This document shows positions 55,633-64,000 of a stretch of 64,000 bases of DNA, piece after piece (position 1 is the stretch's first letter; every line of letters starts with the position of its first letter). A program made the position numbers and the translations under genes. The notes below the pieces were generated by a model. The model saw only the letters and a program-made list of their open reading frames with translations. It did no database searches and was not told the origin of the DNA. Source of the DNA: Platycnemis pennipes (Eukaryota; Arthropoda; Insecta; Odonata; Platycnemididae); assembly GCA_933228895.1 (NCBI GenBank), contig OW121858.1, positions 31,085,859 to 31,149,858 on the forward strand, given 5' to 3'.

Positions 55633-56247
55633 TCTTCTTAGAGTGTATCACAGTAGAGATGTTCCTAATGTAAATTCAATTATACATCTCCATGATTTCA
55701 GTGCGTAACTATTGGTAACCAATGATGAAGGTAATGTGCTGTTATGAAAACATGATTATTAATAGTGAACAAACTTATATCTTTACAGCTGTTAATTCCA
55801 CCACCAGCAGTACAGTTGGGATAACCTCAAAAAATGATCAAAAGGTATGCTAAAATTTCAATCCACCTACTCAATAGTTATTAATTTGTCTTCATTTTAA
55901 GCATTATTTCGAGTCATGCACTGAAGTACTTACAGAAAGCACAGGTTTTGAATGCATATGTGAAACATGTCTTTCTGTTTAAAAATATAAAATGTTTAAA
56001 TCAAGTTCCTCATTGTGGTGGATTAACTTACCAATTTATGTGTACGATGGGAAGGCTTCCCATTGCAGTATTCACTGGTGAAGTACCTACTTATGTGCAG
56101 TGTGTATACACAGTTCAGGATGTTAAAGTATTGGTAAAATGAAATTTAGAAGTGGTAGATTTAAAATGTTTCTATGTCAGTAATTACTATTATAACTGTT
56201 ATGTAGCTGTTATAGTTATATTATTATGATTTATCTCATGCTTTCAG

Positions 56248-56440
56248 GTGCCCCTTGGCAGTGGCATCTACTGCCAAGAAGCTGCATACCACAGTCTACA
56301 AAATGCGTATCAAGACCGCGACTGGGCCATGTCCCTTCTTGTAGGGGTATTTGGGGAAGAGAAGGCGAAGATGACGAGGGTTTACCCTAGAAAAGAAGGG
56401 CCGATTCCCTTCTCCTTAACTTTTTTGACAGTGGCCAAAG
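56248..56440 (+). pseudogene. BEN-like domain exon
   Basis: Between ctttcag and gtattc: VPLGSGIYCQEAAYHSLQNA, DRDWAMSLLVGVFGEEKAKM and YPRKEGPIPF. A pattern L-G-x-G-(I/V)-x...a...D...a..LL.GVFG.E is that of BEN domains, which bind DNA or partners in chromatin. The second half of a BEN domain is not seen downstream; the exon at 57,283 (SSSTQPGIPSLMQVIQEEGE) is out of phase. Confidence 0.45.
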
Positions 56441-56524
56441 GTATTCATAACATTGTTTTCAAATCACAAGCTACAAATAGTAATGAAATTCAGATATCCA
56501 TTTCTTCACTGGCTTTTATGTAAA

Positions 56525-56868
56525 TGTTTCATTTGCCACGTTTAAGCTTTGAATTATTACCTTCCACGGTTAATAACCCACATGCCGGAATTTCATATTC
56601 CCAGGTGGTGGTTGCTGTATCAATTGCCGGATTTGTGGACTTAGCCGGCATGGCCGATTTCTGGACCGAGGCTTTCGTTTTTTGGCTCACTATTTCTTCC
56701 GTCTGTGTCGAGATGGTGACCTTGGCAATTCGAGGGGAAGGCGACATGGGCGTACGACTTGGAGAAAGTAGGAGCAACTTGAGCTCTATACTTTTTCCGA
56801 GCCTCGAAATAGGGCATTTTGTCAACCGTCTTTATTTCCATTACTTTTCGCTCCCCGAGACAACCTTC
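56525..56868 (-). pseudogene. I-clade LINE ORF1 fragment in intron
   Basis: MEIKTVDKMPYFEARKKYRA, VAPTFSKSYAHV and, in another frame, ISTQTEEIVS match the region after the zinc knuckles of copy 1 ORF1 (LKTLDKLTYFEARKKYRE). Truncated at both ends, with one frame change. Confidence 0.75.
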
Positions 56869-57282
56869 AGTTTTTCATAACAGTAACCAAACATGAATTT
56901 GGCATTCAGAATGTGATTGTTAGAGACAGTAAAGTTCTTAGTGAAATAATCAATTTTAACTGGTCAAATTCAACTATTTTTTCCCAGAAAAAGAATTCAG
57001 TAACTTTCCACGCTGTATGCAAAGACAATCTTTCACCACTATAAAGGCATGATTCCTTGTTTATTTCTCTATATCTCTTACACGTTTGCAACTGCTACGG
57101 AATGCATTGAAAATTCAAGTAAATACAGGACTCATTGAAAATGCTTGGAAATACCGGGTTGTAAAATAATTTCAGTAAACGAAGCCAGAATTAGAGACAT
57201 TATAAATGACATTATAAATTCAGCACAAATACAATCTTTCACATTAAATTATGATAATTTAGATTTCTCTATTGTCTTCTAG

Positions 57283-57470
57283 TGATGTTGCTTCATCAAG
57301 TACACAACCAGGGATTCCATCACTAATGCAAGTAATTCAAGAGGAAGGGGAAAAGGAGTGACATGCTGGCCTATTTGGTGGGATCCAGGAGGGAGGCCAT
57401 GGAGGCGATGAGAAGGATGGAGCAGAGGGGAGTGGCGCCCTTGAATATCTATGGAGGATGACGGCAGCCA
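57283..57470 (+). pseudogene. candidate 3' exon of the BEN/coiled-coil gene
   Basis: After tgtcttctag: VASSSTQPGIPSLMQVIQEE then TGA. One base off, the frame continues as DMLAYLVGSRREAMEAMRRM and QRGVAPLNIYGG. This short acidic stretch plus arginine/methionine-rich helix looks like a protein C-terminus with one frameshift near 57,357. Function unknown. Confidence 0.3.
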
Positions 57471-58319
57471 TTGAGGGGCGGCGCCATTCCCCCTACCCTC
57501 CTATTTTAGTTCCTTCCTCCTGCCCTCCCTATTCCCTCCCATTTCACCTCCCTGCCCTAGTCCACCAACTTCCATTCCTTCCCCCAGCCTACCTGCTACA
57601 CTCGCATCCCTATGTCCCAGAATCCAGGCACATGATATTGTACTGGTGAAAATGCCAGATGGGTCCTTACGGAGACTTTATGTTAATAAATAGAAAGTTC
57701 TGAATTTTATTTAATTTTTTTAAGCAGTAATACTAACTTGGCTATTGTCCCCTATCTCCCAATATGTGTCCTCTCTTAAAGAAGGTATAAGTCCAAATTA
57801 ATAGATTTTATGGAAGAGCCTAGTGAATAAGCAGAGATAAGAATTGTGGTCTATCAGTTAGTCATCATTTTGTGTGGACAACACTATCACCATGGCAACA
57901 GTGCCCCTTGCTGCTGGACTTCAAGGCCAGAAAGGGTGAGCCAGCACTTCACCCATAAGCCAATTGGGACCAGTCCAGCAGTTGGAGAAGGGGGCTATGT
58001 GGATACCTGAAGCATCTGCATCACAATCTGATCAGCCCCAGGCACATTCCAATTAACCATCTGGTGCTCATTCAGTGGAAGGACACAAGGGCTACAACAC
58101 AGAAGATGAGCGTGGGGTTGCAGCCCCATTTACCGAAGGAGAAGGGCAGTGTGGACACAACCTCGTCCACTGCCACCCTAGCTGACAACGAATTGAACAA
58201 GAGGCTTAAGGAGACTGTATTGTGTAAATCGGCCTTTAAACGTTGTCCATAACGTTTCAGTGAAACTGTATTCGGTTGAAGAGTTAATTTCACTTGCTGG
58301 AAACAACATTTCTTTATAG

Positions 58320-58882
58320 CCTGAGATTTTTGGCCATGCCATCCTAGGGGATAGTTTGGCGGTGCGGTTGGCCCTCAGGCTCGGCTACCACCTGCACTCA
58401 CGTACGTTAATAATGCATTCCTTGCTAAACCGCGATTCATAAATATGAGTGTGTATTATAGTTCAACATTGCGATTCTCTCCGTAGAATACCGACGACGC
58501 ACCGCCGGGGCGGTATTTTCAGGGGCGTCCCTTACTGAGATTCGGAGGGAGGTGAAGGTCATGCCAACGATGAGGAACAGAAAAGTGTTGCTCTTCGTCG
58601 GCAGCAATGATCTTAAGAAAGTGAGTACTGACTACATAATATTATTTGCAGCAATAATGTTACATTTTGAAGTGTATCCAATGTATCGTACCGTTTCTCC
58701 CGATCAGGGGACGCCTCTGAAATACATGAGGCAAGTCATGTACAGTCTGCTGAGGATTTTGACAATACGGGGCTGAACGGTGGTGATCCTGGAGACCTTA
58801 CCTGCCCCCCGTCTCGTTGCCAACCCCGAGGGAAGGCGCCGGTGGGGATCGTGGGTCACGTGGCTTAGGGAGTGGCATAAGG
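58320..58882 (+). pseudogene. SGNH/GDSL-like hydrolase, three exons, in-frame TGA
   Basis: Exon 1 58,320-58,400 (FGHAILGDSLAVRLALRLG; the GDS holds the nucleophile Ser), exon 2 58,497-58,620 (GAVFSGASLTEIRREV, block II Gly; VLLFVGSNDLKK, block III G-x-N-D), exon 3 58,708-58,882 (LKYMRQVMYSLLRILTIRG, TGA at 58,774-58,776, then TVVILETLPAPRLVANPEGR). All three have good AG/GT borders and join in phase. The order of blocks is that of SGNH hydrolases (esterases and relatives). The block V His would lie further on and is not found. Upstream, ACCATGGCAACAG at 57,892 and frames at 58,075-58,250 may be earlier exons. The single TGA (CGA to TGA is an easy change) makes it a probable pseudogene. Confidence 0.6.
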
Positions 58883-60182
58883 GTGAGTATTTGCATCAGT
58901 ACGGAAGTCATTAGTTAATATATATATAGGTATATTTATATATATATTTTTTACTCAATGTTCAATATGAGTGCACTTAAGTACATTATTTTTTATTATT
59001 GTTTTTCCATATCACGTACTGTATAGTTAGCACTTTGCCTGCCCGTCTAAAATTATTAAGAATGGGTACTGCAATACAGGTATTGTTAATCTGGGGGACG
59101 TATATTCCATATATTCATATAAATTGTGAAACAACAGTTTGTAAGTGATACTGGAGTAAATGCATTATTATTTTAAGTTTTGAGCTGCAAATCCTTATAA
59201 GAAGAATCAAAACGAAATGAAGCAGCATTTAGAAAAAAATGCCTACCCTTATATCAAACATACCACGACGTTTACCTATTATAGGTTTTAGGCTTGAGCT
59301 GTGAATTTATTCATTGGGATTGGTCGCGAAACATGGGATATGCGATTAGGGAATGATTAAATTAATTGTAACTGCTTTGTTACCGCATACTATTACGGGT
59401 CATTCCATGTGAAATCAACCACAAAAAATAGCTTTCGCCTCCCACAGAATTAGATTTTGACGACACCCCAAGCAGCATTGGATGTCAGTTTTATATCACT
59501 TCGATGTCTATTTGATATCACCAATGTCACGTTTAGATCGGGCGAGTTTGCCGACATAAAACTGACGTATATTTGATATCTTTTCACAGCGTAAAAGGGA
59601 TATCGTTGGATGTATCTGAGTGATATTAAATAGATAGAGTGGTCGGATGAAAAAATGATATCAGTGGAGCGGACGAATCAAGGATATAAAAATGACATCA
59701 GGCCTATAGAAAACACTTAGGATAGTTTTCTTCCTAAATGACACTTATGACCTTGGGGTATGTCAATGATTTGCCATGCTTTCTCCTCTTACACTATTTC
59801 AAGCGGCGCCGTAGGATACACTAGTTGGTATATAAATTTCTATGGAAATGCCTCCACAAATTGCTTTTGATAGGAAGCATGTCACTTTGAGTCTCACTAA
59901 ATATTTACACGAGTAGGTATCGGGCCAAAAATATCCAGAAATCAAGTGTTGAGTAGTGATTTTTGGATAGCAATTGTTTGCGATCAACTGTCTATAAATA
60001 GTAAAAAATTTCCATAACTCAGGCATAATGCAACCTCTTTGTAATTCCTATGGTAATACTTCCACAAACGGTCAATACAAGGATACATACCAACCTTAAC
60101 TATTTCTTAACATTTATTTGTAAAGAAATATCATGAACAGTGTCCAGGGATCCATGGTGTTCGAGAAATTATTGGATGGCAA
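58883..60182. other. no gene; MITE A fragment inside
   Basis: At 59,172-59,286 TTTTAAGTTTTGAGCTGCAA to GACGTTTACCTATTATAGG is a piece of a family A MITE (plus orientation) without ends. The rest shows no feature beyond a TATA-rich tract near 58,920-58,950. Confidence 0.5.
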
Positions 60183-60439
60183 TTAGTAGTAGTAGTAGTA
60201 GGTAGGTTTTTAGGGCGCATCGACGTCGTGGTCATTTCGCGCCGCGATACGAATGGATGGTAAACACATATGGAAATTATTTTTATTGGCGCTGTTTGGT
60301 ACACCTATGAGCTTCTATACGGATTTTGATTAAGTGCCTCGATGATAGCTACCAGATTTATCCGTTAAATCAGCGAAATTAATTTTGCCTTCTTAAGGAA
60401 ATTGATGACCCTCTCTACTTTGTTTGCGTCGTCGCTTAG

Positions 60440-62090
60440 TAGTAGTAGTAGTGTTTGGTTTAAGGTGCGTCGACGGCCATGGTCATTCGCACCATACGCA
60501 ACCTAAAATGTCCATAGGATCAGTATAACTAAACAGGCGTATTTACGAATTGTTATTAGAAAAAATTATTAAAATCATAAGAGGGCTGGCCGAATCAAAT
60601 TTTGTGTAAAATGCCTATTTCTCTGAAGAATAAAATTACCCGGCTCAGGCGAGCAGGGTCGTCTCCGAGAACGTATTCTAGGCCTCCCCTGATATCTAAT
60701 TTATTACGCACTGCCCGGTGCTTAACGCACTCCGTCAGGAGGTGCCGAACAGTGAGAGGTGAGTCGCAATCTTCACAGCGCGGTGGAATTTTCTCTTCCG
60801 TGAAGAGAAAGGAGTGGGTCAGGGCGGAGTGCCCTATCCGCAAGCGTGTAACTACGACTTCCTCTCTCCGACTACTCCTAACGGAAGAGGGCCATGCCGA
60901 TGCAACCGGTTTTACGCACCGCAATTTATTGCTGGCTGTGTTTGCCCACGCATTGTACCACTGCTGTTTCACTACTGTACTTAACCAACATCGAAGGTCT
61001 TCGCATGGTACCAGGGTATGCGCTTGTTCTGGGAGAAGCAAGGCATCCTTTGCCAATATATCTGCCCTCTCGTTTCCGGCAATTCCCACATGCCCAGGAA
61101 CCCAGACGAACATAATATCTATTTCCATCCTCTCAAGAGATAAGAGGGAAGAATGTATGTCCTGTACTATAGGGTGCATGGGGAAAAGGCAGGAGATGGA
61201 ACTAAGGGAACTCATGGAGTCAGTGCATATGGCATAGGAGCCGCCAGAACTTTTTATTCCATCCAGAGCCATCTTGATGGCCAGGAGTTCCGCTGTGTAC
61301 ACACTACACAACGGGCTCAGCCTGGCCTGGATGTCACCATGGTGAACCGAGGTGACTGCGCAGGCACATGCAGTGTCCGACCTTGAGCCATCCGTATACA
61401 CGGGAATAAGGTCGGAGTGACTACTTAAGAATTCTCGGAAAAGTTGCTGGTATTCCGATGCGGTTGTGCAATCTTTGCGCCGGCTATTTAGAACAGAGTA
61501 AACTTTAGGCCTTGGAATCAACCACGGTGGGTGGTTCGAATATCCGATACGGTAAACTTCCGGGAGCGTAATACAAGTGCTATTAATAAAATCTTTAAAA
61601 CGTACACCTAGTGGCCTGGTAGACCTTGTCCTTGTGTTAAAAATTTCTAAAAATCTGGGTTTAAAAACAATTTTAAAACAGGGGTGTGCCTTCGTGGTAA
61701 GAACTTTGGCAGCGTAGCTGCACATTAAAAGACTCCTCCGGTACGAGAGCGGCGGCTCGCCGGCGTCAGCGTAAATGCTGACAACCGGACTAGTTCGGAA
61801 GGCCCCAGTGGACAGCCGCAACCCCGCATTGTGAATCGTCGTCAAAGGTCTCGTGTACGACTCACGCCCCGAAGAATAGACAACTGAGCCGTAGTCGAGT
61901 CTAGAGCGGATAAGTGATCGGTAGAGCAGAAGCATCGTTTTGCGGTCTGCTCCCCATGTCGAATGGCTTAAAAATTTTAAAATGTTTAATGTCCGGTGAC
62001 ATTTAGTTCTTAACGCCTCTATGTGTTGCCGCCAATTCAGTCTATAGTCGAGCGTCATTCCAAGAAACTGTACAGATTCCACGTAAGGGA
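60440..62090 (-). mobile_element. I-clade LINE copy 3 (5'-truncated) with 12-bp TSD
   Basis: Flanked by GTCGTCGCTTAG at 60,428-60,439 and 62,091-62,102. 1,651 bases: 3' part of ORF2 plus 3' UTR ending in CTA repeats. Nested inside copy 4. Confidence 0.9.
60595..62090 (-). CDS. LINE copy 3 ORF2 fragment: RT end and RNase H, intact frame
   Basis: 495 open codons from the first ATG (62,082). It starts in the RT thumb/connection (VQFLGMTLDYRLNWRQHIE), runs through a STGAFRTSPV block and the RNase H (YTDGSRSDTACACAV, YTAELLAIKMAL, CTDSMSSL, VPGHVGIAGNERAD) and ends with a CEDCDSPLTVRHLLTEC cluster. No stop or shift, hence a young insertion, but it lacks endonuclease and the RT catalytic core and cannot act alone. 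Copy 1 is its closest relative here. Confidence 0.85.
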
Positions 62091-62425
62091 GTCGTCGCTT
62101 AGGCAGTCTTTAATTTGGTCTGGGATCGAATATCTACTTCTAATGCGGGAGTATTGACCACATTCGGTAAGGATGTGCTTTATTGTAAGGGGAGAGTTAC
62201 AGTGGGCGCAGCGTGGTAGATTTTTATCTTGTGTAAAGAGGTAGGAGTGCGTAAGGGCAGAGTGCCCTATCCTCATGCGTGTTAGCACTACTTTCTCTCT
62301 CCTAATACTCCTGGAAGAAGAGGGCCAAGGGACTGGGACTGCTTTTATTTCACGCAGTTTGTTGTGCTGGGTATCCGTCCAGCATTCATGCCATTCCTTC
62401 AGGCCTAACTTCTTTACTCAAGGAA

Positions 62426-64000
62426 TTGAACGGACACTGATCACGCTAATTCTTCATTAATGATACTTTTAATCCTATATATTTTCTCATGATTAATTTT
62501 ATTTTCATCCTTCCCATTAGTAATAAGAATAGTTTTCCGGACACCATATACATCCCCCAACAACTATAGTGTCTGAGTACTTGTGATTTGTTTCTACTCC
62601 CGCCGATTCCATTCAAATAATCGATTATTAAAGTTTCTGGTTCACTATCGACATTTCCGACGAGGTTTCTGCTATCGATGCCATAATCGATTATGACGAA
62701 GAATCGATTATGACGAAGAATCGATTATGTTTTCCCATCACCGCACGTGCTTAGAAGTTTAGTTGTCGCCTTGTGTCCTGCCTTAACAGTGCTATCCAGC
62801 CTTTTCAAATTACGTACAACACCGTGAGATAACGTCTCACTCACGAGCAGAGAAGTACGTTTTGATCATCTTTTCGAGCAGAAGCTGCAATCTTCTGATC
62901 CCAAGGTAAGCTATGAAAGTTTTACTCTGAAAACTTGATCGCTGGCCTTACGTGATCGATTGCCTATCTTGAATTTTCATGTATTTCAATCTCAATATCC
63001 CTCATTTCATGTTATTTTCATCATTTTTGTTGTGTAAAAGGAGGATGTAGGTTCCTATCATTTATATAGTGGGCATGACTCATGAATGTTATTCTTTCAA
63101 TCTTGTTATTGATAAGTGTTTTATCAATTGCTGAAATACGTTAGGAATAATTGTCAAGCAAGCTATTATCATTGAATATTTTAGTTTCTCGTTCATTATC
63201 ACGTAAAAATATATTTGACGAAGCAGGCCGACGCATTAAAATGTAGTATTTAAAGCATGTATATAAGTTGCCATGTGCCTTTATAGGTTAGCCATTTGAA
63301 AGGATGAAAAGTGCCTTTATAACGCAAAATAACTCCACTGAAGTATTTTACGTGAATCACAAAATTGATATCACTATAAATATTTCTATTCTCGAAAATT
63401 TGCATTTGAGCTGCATTGGCCTAGACAAATTCCTTTTGATATCCTCGCTGGCTGTGACATTAATTTTCAGACCCTTATTTAATGTAATATTGTAGAGAAG
63501 GAAACTGGATCACGGTTTCTGCCTCGTCTTATTCGAATCTTCATATTTCTCAATGTTCCACTTTATATGGCTTATTTTTGTGTGTGCATATAAGTGTCTT
63601 GGGAGTAAAGGATATATTGTTCGTTTACGGTAGTAGTTGAAAGTTTTTCTATCAGTTCGGAGAAGTGTACCGTCAGTAGTTGAAAAATGTGGCGAAATAA
63701 TCTGTTTATCAGTAATCCCATTTTGGAACACTTCACAAATCCCCTTCCACAGAAAATAGTATGACTTTCCTTTTGATTCTTCAGTTTAATTCATAGTAAG
63801 GAAGGAGTCTCAAAAGCCTAACTTTAAATAAAATAGCTTGTTTATAAAAAAAGTGGCTTCTTAACATTGTGTATGGCATAGCAGTGGATTAATCTGTTCA
63901 GTTCTGGAGCACCCCATATGAAAAAAATAACCAGTGAGAAATATATAGCTTTTTCTGTCAATTCTAGCTTGATTGTGCGGTTTCAGCTATCATGTTTGGC
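62426..64000. other. no gene recognised
   Basis: A short tandem repeat of AATCGATTATGACGAAG lies at 62,685-62,725. CTGATCCCAAG|gtaagc at about 62,895-62,910 could be a 5' exon border of a gene outside the window, but nothing else supports it. The remainder is AT-rich. Confidence 0.3.

Larger units (their letters stand above)
60365..62420 (-). pseudogene. LINE copy 4 ORF2 C-terminus, interrupted
   Basis: From the right: WTDTQHNKLREIKAVP, RIGHSALTHSYLF, CAHCNSPLTIKHILTECGQY, DQIKDCLSDD; then copy 3 intervenes and the frame resumes at 60,439 with ANKVERVINFLKKAKL and stops at 60,365-60,367. The join at the target duplication is in phase, so the frame was intact when copy 3 landed. Confidence 0.8.
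60187..62425 (-). mobile_element. I-clade LINE copy 4 (5'-truncated), split by copy 3
   Basis: The 3' end is TAGTAGTAGTAGTAGG at about 60,187 and GGGCGCATCGACGTCGTGG follows. ORF2's last codons are at 60,365-60,439 and 62,103-62,420. The 5' limit is about 62,425; no TSD found for it. Confidence 0.8.

Noticed and set aside
58774..58776. TGA as selenocysteine in the SGNH-like gene
   Set aside because: Position is between a helix and a strand and not at a catalytic site; no SECIS element was seen. A CGA to TGA change is simpler.
62895..62910. First exon with donor CCCAAG|gtaagc
   Set aside because: An isolated donor-like site with no open frame, promoter motif or partner exon in the window.

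Overview
The window reads as nuclear DNA of a metazoan, most likely a non-model arthropod. That placement is an inference from transposon content and GT-AG exons; no conserved single-copy gene is present to fix the taxon. It is AT-rich, gene-poor and packed with mobile elements, many inserted inside one another. Nothing looks bacterial, and I see no operon or CRISPR array.

Layout. 1-12.3 kb: a 5'-truncated mariner (2.1-3.0 kb), fragments of a Tigger/pogo-like family, a decayed Mutator-like transposase plus YqaJ nuclease unit (5.9-8.95 kb, minus) broken by a Jockey/CR1-type LINE. That LINE was itself hit by a 223-bp hairpin insertion carrying two hammerhead-like motifs. Next come a tRNA-like foldback element (9.9-10.4 kb) and a hAT-type MITE with an 8-bp target duplication. 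12.9-24.7 kb: three GC-rich exon-like segments (13.0, 15.7, 24.1 kb) encode CENP-B/pogo-type helix-turn-helix domains. All three are multiples of 3 long and open at both ends, so they could be interchangeable cassettes. A SINE, minisatellites, a probable solo LTR and TIR elements lie between them. 24.8-35.7 kb: more copies of the dominant ~530-bp hAT-type MITE (family A; 8-bp TSDs) and a ~5.7-kb palindromic complex (27.9-33.6 kb) with two Tigger-like elements in opposite orientation.

36.4-62.4 kb: several copies of one I-clade LINE family (ORF1 with CCHC knuckles; ORF2 with endonuclease, reverse transcriptase and RNase H; 3' end in CTA repeats). Copy 1 (39,527-45,233, minus) looks full length, has a perfect 12-bp TSD and sits inside a family A MITE; its ORF2 has only two in-frame stops. 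Copy 2 (46,548 to about 54,331) is split by a TTAA-flanked piggyBac-like element (51,594-54,171). Copy 3 (60,440-62,090) is nested inside copy 4 with a perfect 12-bp TSD. A further copy (36.49-38.34 kb) has an inverted 5' part, carries another DNA insertion and has grown a minisatellite out of its coding sequence. 54.3-58.9 kb: broken multi-exon remnants of a coiled-coil/BEN-like protein and an SGNH (GDS...GSND) hydrolase-like protein. 62.4-64 kb shows no gene.

Almost every recognisable protein belongs to a mobile element or a domesticated relative of one. Frameshifts and stops mark most as dead. The CENP-B-like exons, especially the 654-bp open one at 24.06-24.72 kb, are the best candidates for host-used sequence. 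The target-site duplications give a relative order of insertion at several loci.
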